Source of the DNA: Blastobasis lacticolella
Lineage: Eukaryota > Arthropoda > Insecta > Lepidoptera > Blastobasidae
NCBI GenBank assembly: GCA_905147135.1
Contig: LR990041.1
Span: forward strand, 22,489,712-22,553,711
Length of the DNA stretch: 64,000 nt
Reading direction: 5' to 3'
This document shows positions 43,201 through 56,300 of this stretch, piece after piece. The stretch's first letter is position 1. Each line of letters opens with the position of its first letter. The notes beneath the pieces are model-generated. The model saw only the letters and a program-made list of their open reading frames with translations. It was not told the origin of the DNA and did not search any database. The position numbers were made by a program, and so were the translations under genes.

Positions 43201-46200
43201 AAAAACTACTTTCTTAGGCGTTAATATAGATTCAAAAATTCAATGGTGCTCACATATTGAATAATTGGCTAGTAGGTTAAGTTCGGCTGCACTTGCCGTG
43301 TGGCGAATAAGGAGGCTAACGGACGTGAATACAGCTAGATTAGTTTATTATAGTTATTTTCGTAGTATTATGTCGTACGGTATTATACTATGAGGCAAGT
43401 GAGCTGATAGTGACATCATATTCAAACTACAAAAACGAGCTGTAAGAGCTGTATATGGATTATGTCGACGTGATTATCTCAAAGAATTGTTTAAAGAATT
43501 TGATGTATTAATCTTCTCAAGTCAATACATATTTGACTGCTGCTTATACTGGAGATGCTCGTTATACTGGCCGTGCGAATATCCCTCGTTCCGTGGTGTC
43601 GGATAGCCGAATAAGACTTGTGTCAGAGATTGAATACTCCTTATAGCAAGTTGCTCACTGGGGCAGATTGAACCTGGTGGAATTCAACCCCTCAAAGACA
43701 CAGGTCTGCGCATTTTCTGCCAAAAAGGATCCTTTTGTCATGGTGCCGCAATTCCATGGAACACCTCTTTCCATCTCAAATAGTATCGGGGTCCTTGGTG
43801 TCGACATATCGGATAGCGTGCGATTCCGGAGTCACCTAGAAGGTAAAGCCAAACTGGCTTCGAAAAAGCTTGGAGTGCTTACCCGGTTCAAGCGATACTT
43901 CAACCCAGGGCAGGGCCTGCTGCTGTACAAGGCACAGGTGCGGCCTCATATGGAGTATAGTTCCCATTTTTGGGCCGGCGAAACTGCCGATCTGCTTAAT
44001 CCTCTGGATTCCGTACAGAGACGCGCCGTACGAATTGTCGACAATCCCATACAAACAAGGAAGTTAGAACCACTGGCTAACCGAATGAAGGGACTTTGGC
44101 TCCCTGTGTGTGATCTACCGGCTGTACAATGAGGAGTGTTCCGAGGAATTTTTCGATCTGGTGCCAACAGCACAATTCCACCATCGCACCACCCCCCATG
44201 GGCTGGGTACTCATCCCCACTACGTTGACCCTCTGTTGGTCACCACGCGAAGGTTTGAAAGTTCGTTTCTCGCTCGTACGATTCGGATGTGGAATGAGCT
44301 CCCAGCCACAGTGTTTCCTTTGGACTATGAAATGGGATCGTTCAAGAGGTATATTACAGGTATCTTCAGAGGCGGGCAACGCATTGGTGACTCCCCTGGT
44401 GTTGCTGATGTCCATAGGCAGCGGTGACCAATTTCCATTAGGTGGCCCGCATGCCTGTTTGTCTGCCGGATAACATTAAAAAAATATATACAGGGTGTCC
44501 CAGAAGTGACACGTCACAGTGACACCAGGGGTAGGTCAGCGTATGAGGCATCGAACCAGCCTAACATGACCCCAGTAAAAGTTGCACGGTTTTCGAGTTA
44601 TTGCCAAAATAAAGATTTTACTGAATTTTCCCTTTTTTTAACAGTGCTACTGCCAGCATTCACTTAGAAAGCTCTCGAAGTTAGTTTTTTTTATGTGTAT
44701 GGAGCCATGAATAGTTAATTAAGATTTTTGAAATGTTATTTTGTCAATAAGTTGAGTAAAATGCTGAAAAATACGGTATTTATCTCGATTTAAATTTTCA
44801 GCAAAAAAAGAATTTCAACTTTGACCACCTGTCGTGAAAAAAAAATCCTAGAAACGAAACGAGCAAATAACGTGGAAAAGTTGAGCATGTTATGCAGATT
44901 CAGAAATGGTACAATACACTGCAATAAGATAGGAATTCGTATCACTTTAACGTGCCCTATTGAACTAAATCAGAACTAGGAACCCCGCAAGCTGTCGCTG
45001 CTAGGTAAAAAATAATGCTATACACTACGATATCTCATTTATTACCTGATCCTTTTATCATTAGCCAAATGTGCGAGAGTGAAAGAGATGGAAATAATGT
45101 TTATCTACCTTTTGAAGGGTATTGTTGGCTGATGGCCGAATAAAAGTTCAGTTAACAATAAAAACATGTTTAACTTTCATTGGTTTATTTTAATAATTTA
45201 AATTTATTTACAATAAGTGTTCGAATTGTCTCCCTCGGACTCTTATGCACAAATTACATCGTCTGATAAAATTTCTGCTCAATTTTCTTAAACTTATATC
45301 CGATATGGTCCGAGCTGCGTCGAATACACGTTGCCGTAATTCTTCTTCAGATCGTATTGGTTTACAATAAACTTTATTTTTCAAACATCCCCAATAAAAA
45401 AAATCTAGTGGATTTAGATCCGGAGAAGGCGGTGGCCATAAAATTGGTCCCAGTCGCCCGATCCATCTCTCGGGAAATGTGTTGCTGAGGTGCTCGCGGA
45501 CTAGACGAGCGTAGTGTGCCGTGCAACCATCTTGCTGAAACCACATTCTTATTCTCAGTGCCAACGGCGTATCTTCCAATAAGACTGGGAGTTCGTTTTG
45601 CAAAAATTGAAGATAATTTGTACCCCGACGACTTATGAAGTTATTTTACGAGTCGTAAACGCTTATCGCGAGGGCATATTCCCAGGAACGAATAGGCGAG
45701 AAGGAAGACCTCGGACTGTAGACGACGACGTGGTTCTAGAAGAAGTACGAGTGGAGCCAGGAACTTCAGTGCGAATTATTGAACGCCGCACTGGCATCTC
45801 CAAATCATCGGCACAACGAATTCTGAATCGTCACAGGTATCATCCCTACCATATCCAACGCGTCCAAACACTTCTTCCAATTGACTACGCACACCGTGTT
45901 GAATTTTGCCGCCAAATGCTCGAGAAATGGAGGGAAAATCCAAACTTCTTCAATGAAGTATTGTGGAGCGACGAATCGTCCTGCAGAAGGGATGGGTATC
46001 TCAACTTGCATAACATCCATAGCTGGCAATTAACAAACCCACACGAAGAAAGAGAAGACCGGTCCCAGTACTAATTCAAAATTAATTTGTGGACGGGAAT
46101 ATTTAACGGCCAAATAATAGGACCGGTCGAATTGCCGGCTATTCTGAATGGTACAAATTATCTTCAATTTTTGCAAAACGAACTCCCAGTCTTATTGGAA

Positions 46201-49200
46201 GATACGCCGTTGGCACTGAGAATAAGAATGTGGTTTCAGCAAGATGGTTGCACGGCACACTACGCTCGTCTAGTCCGCGAGCACCTCAGCAACACATTTC
46301 CCGAGAGATGGATCGGGCGACTGGGACCAATTTTATGGCCACCGCGTTCTCCGGATCTAAATCCACTAGATTTTTTTTATTGGGGATGTTTGAAAGATAA
46401 AGTTTATTGTAAACCAATACGATCTGAAGAAGAATTACGGCAACGTGTATTCGACGCAGCTCGGACCATATCGGATATAAGTTTAAGAAAATTGAGCAGA
46501 AAATTTATCAGACGATGTAATTTGTGCATAAGAGTCCGAGGGAGACAATTCGAACACTTATTGTAAATAAATTTAAATTATTAAAATAAACCAATGAAAG
46601 TTAAACATGTTTTTATTGTTAACTGAACTTTTATTCGGCCATCAGCCAACAATACCCTTCAAAAGGTAGATAAACATTATTTCCATCTCTTTCACTCTCG
46701 CACATTTGGCTAATGATAAAAGGATCAGGTAATAAATGAGATATCGTAGTGTATAGCATTATTTTTTACCTAGCAGCGACAGCTTGCGGGGTTCCTAGTT
46801 CTGATTTAGTTCAATAGGGCACGTTAAAGTGATACGAATTCCTATCTTATTGCAGTGTATTGTACCATTTCTGAATCTGCATAACATGCTCAACTTTTCC
46901 ACGTTATTTGCTCGTTTCGTTTCTAGGATTTTTTTTTCACGACAGGTGGTCAAAGTTGAAATTCTTTTTTTGCTGAAAATTTAAATCGAGATAAATACCG
47001 TATTTTTCAGCATTTTACTCAACTTATTGACAAAATAACATTTCAAAAATCTTAATTAACTATTCATGGCTCCATACACATAAAAAAAACTAACTTCGAG
47101 AGCTTTCTAAGTGAATGCTGGCAGTAGCACTGTTAAAAAAAGGGAAAATTCAGTAAAATCTTTATTTTGGCAATAACTCGAAAACCGTGCAACTTTTACC
47201 GGGGTCATGTTAGGCTGGTTCGGTGCCTCATATGCTGACCTACCCCTGGTGTCACTGTGACGTGTCACTTCTGGGACACCCTGTATATATGTCGTCGCGT
47301 GAAGGAAAGGGGTGTATCAGGATCATTGTCATCAGGGTGGTGATATCAGTATTAGGTCGTATTCGTCCAGATAATTTAAAGAAAAGGTTCACATTTACTC
47401 CACTGTATTTATTCCATTTCATTTTCGCACATCACTTATAATTTCACTAGAATTCAGAGCGGTATTACAAATGTAGGCAGTTGAGGTAATTTACTTTCTT
47501 ATTTCAAAGGTGATTTTAAAATTACTTTATTTTTAAACGTAAATTACACTTTCTATTAACGAACTTCAAACGTAAACAAACGAAATGTGGAGACAGTTTC
47601 AAGACGCGTCACTCCTCGGCGGCGGTCGCGCCAAGAATGGCCGCCACTCGGCCCGAGTCGTGCCGTCGAGACTCTGTCAGCACGCCCCACCAGAGGGCGC
47701 ACTCCCACTTCCGTTTTCATCGTCATGAGTCCGTACTATTGACCACATGAGTCCATACTATTGACCGTGATCCGTCACGGCCGTCCTGCTGTACACACGT
47801 CCTCGTGTGTAATCTGAAACATGAAAACCATAGCACAGTACTATATTCGCTCGGTCACTTCTGACCGAGCGAATCGCGTCTTGAAACTGTCTCCACATTT
47901 CGTTTGTTTACGTTTGAAGTTCGATAATAGAAAGTGTTATTTACGTTTAAAAATAAAGTAATTTTAAAATCACCTTTGAAATAAGAAAGTAAATAACCTC
48001 AACTGCCTACATTTGTAATACCGCTCTGAATTCTAGTGAAATTATAAGTGATGTGCAAAAATGAAATGGAATAAATACAGTGAAGTAAATGTGAACCTTT
48101 TCTTTAATTTATCTGGACGAATACGACCTAATACTGATATCACCACCCTGATGACAATGATCCTGATACACCTCTTTCCTTCACGCGACGACATCAGAAG
48201 CGGTGATGACGAACGCAACGCCCAAGAGATGGTATGATGAAAAGCAACAAAGAAAATGCAGATACGCTACGTGAAAGCGTAATAATAAAAGAAAGGTGAT
48301 TACTCGATCCAGTTGAGTTGCCTACATTAAAATGTAAAATGATTTAACATGTTCAAAGCGCAGCCAAGAGTCCAAACACCCCGAGATATAAGACAAAGAC
48401 TTCGTCAGAAAGATTGGGGTATTCATAAAGTAAACAGCAGATCATCTATACCAAATGGGTCATGGTCAAGGCAGACCCCGGGCCTTCGAGAGCACCACTG
48501 GGATATCGACAACATTATTAAAAATCGAGTGAAACTTACTATGGACGGCACTTTGGTATGGCTTCTTTGTTTTTGTTAAAGTTAATTTAGATTACTCATG
48601 TAAAATATTTTCCTTTTTAAATATAAAATTGAGTTAGTTAAATAATTGGCGTAGTTCTAAATTAGCCAGCTAAAGTTTATTCAATGACTTTAAAGTAAAC
48701 GCTTACATTTAGATTCATTTAGCAGTGTGGTTTGACACCACAAGTAAATTAATTGCTTAGATTTCTGCAGATTAAACAAAATCAAACAATTAAAAACGGT
48801 GTATATTAATTTTTTATTTTTGTTTTACTAATACAATTATTTTCTTCTATTGCATAACAATGGTGCACAACGGTTCGCTTCACCTACGAGAAAAACATTG
48901 GAATGCAACGCTGGACTGGTAGCCTCAACGTGATTGTTTCAACATGGGACGACGATGGTAGACAATCTGCGAGTGTACATGACTGAGAAATGATGTGATA
49001 TTAACAGTTCCTCTCTATCTGGTGAGTCCTATACATAATTATTATTTAGTAAAAACCTGTGCTGAAGAGGCTCCCTAGCGGATTTTAGGAGTTATTTACT
49101 TTGACAATTAAGAAAAGTATTCTGACAGAAACACTATTGATACCCTTAGTAGAGAGAATGGCAGGTTTATTTGTATCTTTAGTGAAACTACAAATAGAAA

Positions 49201-52200
49201 GAATGTAAACAAAACATAAACAACGTCAGTTACGTCAGTGTTACAATTTGTTGGTAAAAATGTCAAAAACTACTGCTAAGTTTTAAAATGTTAGCTTTTG
49301 CGGGTACCTATGTCAATTAATGTAGGCTGTCTGATAGAAAGTTACTAAGAAAAAAAATCACTCCACAAAAATAGTAAGAATTATGTTAAATCCGTCCCAA
49401 TGTCAAACAGTGTTTATAGTAAAAAAAGTGTTATTTAATCTAAGATTATTTTACCATCTTGAAACATGGTGCGCTATGATTTTACGTATTACCAACATCA
49501 CGTCAGTTATCAGAAAACAAGAATAAGAAATACTTGGAAAGCATAGTGCTATTATTTTTATAAATTGAGTACGTGAGCATAGTTATGGTGGTGCTGCTGC
49601 TGACTGACTTCTTCTTCTTGATCGTTGCCTCACTGCTGAGGATCCTGACATCTTCGGTAAACTGCATGTCTCCATCGGTTTCGATGAATCGTTCGGATAT
49701 TTGGTCCACCCATCTCTTCGGACTTCGGCCTCTGGGTCTCTTGCCATCGACTTTTCCCGTCACCATAAGTCGTTCCAGATTGCTGATTAAGTAAATATTT
49801 GATAATAACAGTGTGGCAGGGATGCCGTAGCAGTGAGTTTGTGGAACAATTAGCTGGTGTACTTTAGGATGTTGTCTTAGAGATAGGATAGGCTTCACAT
49901 AGGCTTCGAATGTGCAAATTCAATAACGACCCCGCGATCTCCGCGATTTCTATGCGAGCGGGAGGGTGCAAACATGTATCGAGAGAAAAAAAAGAGAAAA
50001 ATTATTAGCGTGTTTGTTTACATTTAACAGGAGAAATTCGAACGAAATTTTCCATATTTCAGTATAATGTTTGTTATTGTGGTCGTAGTTTCCCAATGTT
50101 GTAGAATAGAGAGATAAGATATCCGCGGTAAAAATGGGATCACCGATATACGTTTCTTTTAATACTACAAAAAAAAAGGTAGTTTGGTTAGTAACGTAAT
50201 TTTATATTAGTATCAAGTTATTTAACGAAAAAAAAAAAGTAAACACGAGTAAGTGAACTGATTGACGGTAGATAATTTCGAATTATGTTTTGAGTAACTA
50301 AAGATAAACCTGTGACTTAGTTCGACCGAAAACCATGTGTACTAAGTCAATGTGACTTAGTTTGACCTGGATAAAGACTTTGTTAGACGGATCAATCTAA
50401 GACGCTAACCCAATACGTGACGACTATCGAGCCGAGGTTTTTATGAGATTTATGTGATCGTTTTGTTTTCTCAAAATTTGTTGCATCATCGGATGAAGGT
50501 GATCGTGTTTTATCAGTGATGGTGGGCTAATGGAGCCTATGGGAGAGTTTTATGGTTGCTTACCGGCCTGATGGAGGCTATGGGAGCGTGGCTAATAGCA
50601 GGTAGTTGTTTTAAGCTTTGTGAGAAAGTGTTGAACGATAACGATGATGAGAAAGTCCAGATATTTTGGTGATAGTTCAATAGCCGGTTTTATAAATTAT
50701 TTTTAGCTTCGAGTACTGAAATTTCCTTGATTACTGATATAAAGTAACTATTTTGAGTTCTGTTACTGTGCCAGTAAGATGAGACAGTGTAAGCAATGGT
50801 GAGATTTCATATCCTTCTGCCAGTACAAGTTTTTAAGTACCTGAATTGTTGTTGAGGTCAAACATCCAGATTTATTTGGCTGACTTGGAGTGACCCGGGA
50901 GTCATGTGTGTGACTCATTGGGCTAAGAGCCCCGAAAGTCTCGGATGTTGTGGCTGTAGATAGCAAATTTTATTTTGTAATTTTTTTAGAAGGCGGCTTG
51001 ATATGGGATGCCTTCGTTATTACAAACATTGTTAAATGGTTTCAAAATGGGAGCTTAAACGTAACGTAAAGTCTAGATAGAGTATACTCGTTCGAACAGT
51101 TAAAATCGATGACGATGATTATTGCTTGTTTAGTTTTGGTGTGGCAACAAATGGACTATTGTTACCTATAACTGGCGTATCAAATAGACGTGAGAGCTTC
51201 TTTTTATTAAACTTCTGATTTAGTTTTGATATTGGGCAGTAGAAATAATGTTTATTTTTATTTTATTTTATTTTGTTGTTTTTGTAGAGATGACACCGTA
51301 AACAGTTGTTCGGATCTGTGACGATTACTTGTTGTGTAACTCGTAGACCGTTATTGACCGGGTTATGATAGCAGATAGACTGTTACCTATCACTGACTTA
51401 GTACAGATTTGGTCGAAGGATTGACCACGAGCTGGGAATCTATAGACAGCTTCTATTTATTTGTCCCGCCTGTGTGGCTCCCGTCTGTGTGGCTCCCGCC
51501 TGTGTGGCTCCCGCCTGTGTGGCTCCCGTCTGTGTGGCTCCCGCCTGTGTGGCTCCCGCCTGTGTGGCTCCCGCCTGTGTGGCTCCCGCTTGTGTGGCTC
51601 TCGCCTGTGTGGCTCCCGCCTGTGTGGCATCCCGCCTGTTTGGCATTTCGCCTGTGTGGCATAGTCTGTGTGACATTAAGTCTGTGTGGTATTTAGCCCG
51701 TGAGGCATTCTACCTGTATGGCATTTTGCCGGTGTGGCATTTTTATGTGTGGCATTTTGCCTCTGTGAAATTTACCCGTGTGTGACATCTTACCTGTATC
51801 GTGCTATGGTAGACGTGACACAGGATATATGATGAATAAACTCATAGTTTGACGATTAGAGTGGCACTGACCAGAGTGACACCCAACCTGTGTGGCACCT
51901 AGTCTGTGTGGTATTTCGCTTGTGTGCAGGTCCAGTTGCGTGGCGGCCTGGTTGCGTGGCGGCCTGATTGCGTGGCGGCCCGACTGATGGCGTCCGTCGT
52001 GTGGTGGTTCGTCGCCTGTGTGTCATTTCCCTGTATGGTAACATTACTTATTATTTTTAAATTAGGATGGCGCTGACGGATGACCAAAAATCATATGGCA
52101 TTTAATGAAGGAGTGTTTCAATCCCACTCGAAGAAACATTGGGTCTTTTGCTGAGTACTGAAAATTTGATGTAGGTATGTCACATATTTGTAGTGAATCT

Positions 52201-53357
52201 AAGTACCTACAGTAATGGACGTCGGGGACGATACGCGAGCTCTGTGATTGGGGCTTGTTTCCCACTCAACAAGAGCATCAAGGGGAAAACACTAGTGACG
52301 ATGATTAAACCTTCTTCATTGGTGGTAATTGTGATACGGTTTATGAACCGTCTGGTGTTATACCTTGTCACGCCTCTCTAATGAACTGAAGTCGTAGCTG
52401 AATTTATGTCGGCAACTTATAAAGAATAATTTATGTACAAGATGATGTTGTTATCTCTCAATCTACAGAAGTTTAGTATGATAAATGATAATGGACGTAT
52501 GTTTTATGTGAAGAATTGGTGGGTTAATGCAGTCGTGATAGATCCAATCACATGATTCATAAGACTTATTTGGGTGATGTGTTGTGGTCAGAAGTGACCG
52601 AGCGAATATAGTACTGTGCTATGGTTTTCATGTTTCAGATTACACACGAGGACGTGTGTACAGCAGGACGGCCGTGACGGATCACGGTCAATAGTATGGA
52701 CTCATGTGGTCAATAGTACGGACTCATGACGATGAAAACGGAAGTGGGAGTGCGCCCTCTGGTGGGGCGTGCTGACAGAGTCTCGACGGCACGACTCGGG
52801 CCGAGTGGCGGCCATTCTTGGCGCGACCGCCGCCGAGGAGTGACGCGTCTTGAAACTGTCTCCACATTTCGTTTGGTTACGTTTGAAGTTCGATAATAGA
52901 AAGTGTTATTTACGTTTAAAAATAAAGTAATTTTAAAATCACCTTTGAAATAAGAAAGTAAATTACCTCAACTGCCTACATTTGTAATACCGCTCTGAAT
53001 TCTAGTGAAATTATAAGTGATGTGCAAAAATGAAATGGAATAAATACAGTGAAGTAAATGTGAACCTTTTCTTTAATTTATCTGGACGAATACGACCTAA
53101 TACTGATATCACCACCCTGATGACAATGATCCTGATACACCCCTTTCCTTCACGCGACGACATATATATGTTAGAAAGCACATTACCCAATTTGCTAAAA
53201 ATACTATAAATAAATAAAAATACAGTTCGCGAAGTGAAAAGTACAATTAAGAAATGGTTACCATCCAATGACTATAACCAGACTGAAGCATTGCTTCTTT
53301 AGTATTAGCATTCACATACACAGGCACATACACACCCACACCTACACCTACATCCAA

Positions 53358-53398
<41 letters not shown>

Positions 53399-56300
53399 CA
53401 CCTATCCACATACACACCCACACCTGCACACACACACAAGTGTAGCATATTGAAATGTATGACAGTGTTAATTGCAAAAAAGCTTTATTAACTTATATTT
53501 GTTTGTGGTGTGTGGTGCCGCCACTTAAAAGAATAGCACCACCCCATCTCTTCCCGTGGGTGTCGTAAGAGGCGACTAAGGGAATAACCCGGAAGATGGG
53601 CAGCAGCATCTTTCGGGTACATTTACATCTACTGCACTGCGATCGCCAACCCGCCTGCCAAGCGTGGCGATTATGGCAACCCCCCCCCCCTCGATGACAA
53701 GCACACACAGGCCACGGCCCCCAGTACCCGGCGGCCCCGCTATTCCGGACTACGGTAGCGGTCACGGTAACGGCGGGGCAGGGGGTGCGAAGAATCACCG
53801 GATGCGACCAGGCTACCACAAAGCACGACCACTGGCCCTGGCTACATACAATGTCCAGACACTGCGGACCGACGAAAAGCTCGTGGAACTGGAGGAAGTG
53901 GTAAGTAGATTAAATTGGGATATTATAGGGTTATCTGAAGTCCGAAGAAAGGGGGAGGACTCGATAATCCTAAAGTCCGGAAATCTGCTTTACTTCCGGG
54001 AGGGCGACCAACTGTCCCTAGGTGGTGTCGGGTTCCTCGTCCACAAATCCCTCGTGAACAACATCGTCAAAATCGAGAGTGTGTCGTCTAGGGTAGCGTA
54101 CCTTATACTCAGAATTACCAAGCGGTATTCGTTGAAGGTCATACAGGTCTACGCACCGACTTCGACTCACTCCGACGATGAAGTGGAGGCTATGTATGAG
54201 GATATTTCTACAGCCATGCATACCTCCAAGACACACTTTACCGTTGTCATGGGGGATTTCAACGCGAAACTGGGCAAACGAGGCGGAGACGAGTTGAGAG
54301 TGGGGCAATTTGGAGTTGGAAGTCGGAACGCCCGTGGCCAGATGCTGGTCGGCTTTATGGAGAAGGAGGGACTCTTTATGATGAACTCATTTTTCAGGAA
54401 GCCGGATCATCGCAGATGGACGTGGGTTAGTCCCGATGGTGTCACAAAAAATGAGATTGACTTCATCCTATCTACGAAACGGCATATATTCAATGATGTC
54501 TCGGTGATCAATAGCGTTAAAATTGGCAGTGATCACCGCTTGGTAAGAGGCACATTGAATATTAATCCCCAGCTGGAAAGATCGAGATTGATGAGGTCCA
54601 CGCTCCGGCCTATACCCATCCAAATCCAAAACCCCGAGAGCTTTCAACTCGAATTACAAAATCGCTTCGAGTGCCTAGGAGAGTGCGTCGACGTGGACGA
54701 CTATAATAACAGGTTCGTGGAAACTGTCTATACGGTTGGGTCAAAGTTTTATAAGGCCTGCCGTACAAACAGAACAAACAAAATCTCTGACGATACCCTC
54801 AAACTCATCGAAGAAAGACGCGGAATGACTCTGCAATCCCCTGATGATGTCTCTCAATTTAGGCGACTTAATCGACAGATCTCCAAGTCTCTGACTCGCG
54901 ACATACGCCGCTTCAATACTACCAATATTGAGGCGGCGATCGAGCGGAACAAAGGCTCTAAAGTCTTTGCGAGAGATCTGTCGATTGGACAGAGCCAGGT
55001 GTCGAGACTGAAAACGGATGACGGCAGAGTTGTTTCGACCAAGTCCGAGGTTTTGAGGGAAGTCGAGAGGTTCTATGGACAGTTATACACGACAACACGG
55101 GCACCTGTTACCAGTATGGCAAAAGACCCCAGAGCCAAGTTGACCCGACACTACACCGAAGATATCCCGGACATCAGCCTGTACGAGATTAGTATGGCTC
55201 TCAAACAGCTTAAGAACAACAAGGCGCCGGGTGATGATGGAATTACGGCTGAGCTTCTGAAAGCTGGTGGCAAACCTGTGCTTAAGACCCTTCAGAAGCT
55301 GTTCAATTCCGTCATCCTCGAGGGCAAAACGCCGGAAGCATGGCACAGAAGCATAGTGATATTGTTCTTCAAGAAAGGTGATAAGGCTCTCTTGAAGAAC
55401 TTCAGACCAATATCGCTACTGACCCATGTCTATAAGCTGTTTTCGAGAGTCATTACGAATCGTCTCGCACGCAGGTTTGATGACTTCCAGCCTCCCGAAC
55501 AAGCCGGATTCCGAAAAGGTTTTAGTACCATAGACCACATACATACGCTGCGGCAGGTTGTACAGAAGACCGAAGAGTATAACCGGCCATTATGCTTGGC
55601 GTTTGTGGACTATGAGAAAGCCTTCGATTCGATCGAAACTTGGGCGGTGCTCCAGTCTCTACAGCGGTGCCAAATTGACTATCGATATATCGAAGCATTG
55701 AAGTGTTTGTACAAAAACGCCACTATGTCAGTTCGTCTTCAGGACAAGACCACAGAACCTATTCAGCTGCAGCGAGGTGTTAGACAAGGTGATGTTATAT
55801 CTCCGAAGTTGTTTACCGCTGCACTGGAGGATATCTTTAGGCTTCTGGACTGGGACGGACTTGGCATCAATATTAACGGCGAGTACCTCACGCACCTCAG
55901 ATTTGCTGACGATATCGTAGTCATGGCTGAAACCCTGGAAGACTTGGGGAAAATGCTCGATGACCTCTGTAGTGCCTCTCAACAAGTAGGTCTTAAAATG
56001 AACATGGACAAGACGAAAATTATGTCGAATGTCCATGTTGTGCCTACTCCAGTGACAGTTGGAGGCACTCCACTTGAAGTTGTTGACGACTATACATACC
56101 TAGGACAAATAGTCCGGCTAGGTAGGTCCAATTTCGAGAAAGAGGTCAATCGACGAATCCAACTCGGTTGGGCAGCGTTCGGGAAGCTACGCCACATATT
56201 TTCGTCCCAATTACCGCAGTGTCTCAAGACGAAGGTCTTTGACCAATGTGTGTTGCCAGTGATGACTTACGGATCTGAAACGTGGCCACTCACTATGGGC

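Larger units (their letters stand above)
44491..47287. mobile_element. Palindromic mariner-like transposon with arms of about 1.1 kb
   Basis: Both ends read CAGGGTGTCCCAGAAGTGAC (inverted) next to TA. The inverted arms are 44491-45624 and 46150-47287, near-identical, with a 525-bp unique centre. The arms include the whole 3' half of the transposase gene, so that half is present twice, facing opposite ways. Ordinary mariners have inverted repeats of tens of bases. This copy looks like a fold-back duplication of the 3' half that replaced the original 5' end. Confidence 0.88.
48194..52582. other. Non-coding interior of the composite element
   Basis: 4.4 kb without a convincing protein. It holds a family-2 SINE-tail fragment (about 48450-48515), an RTE-type LINE 3' fragment on the minus strand (49560-49800), a 15-bp minisatellite (51466-51640) and related degenerate GTGTGGCAT and GCGTGGCGGCC runs to about 52000. 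Confidence 0.55.
47290..53162. mobile_element. Composite element bounded by inverted LTR-like repeats
   Basis: The left end (47290, TGTCGTCGCGTGAAGG...) is the inverse of the right end (...CCTTCACGCGACGACA, 53162). The right-hand unit, 52583-53162 (580 bp, TGTGGTCAG...CGACGACA), looks like an LTR. The left unit is its full inverse (47290-47866), immediately followed by a plus-strand copy lacking about 240 internal bases (to 48193). TCAGAAGCGGTGAT at 48194 resembles a tRNA-Leu-type primer site. TATATA flanks both outer ends. The best reading is a non-coding LTR element (LARD-like) whose 5' LTR folded back; a large inverted-repeat DNA transposon is the alternative. No polypurine tract or protein domain was found. 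Confidence 0.6.

Noticed and set aside
51440..51785. Four overlapping ORFs with repeated CGSRL, VAPAC or GGSHT units
   Set aside because: They come from all frames of one 15-bp minisatellite; no start context or splice support.
48194..52582. Coding interior of an LTR element
   Set aside because: No Gag, protease, RT or integrase motif found in any frame; only foreign fragments and minisatellites.
53247..53477. ORFs rich in HTHT or VCVCV
   Set aside because: Translations of the (CA)n microsatellite.
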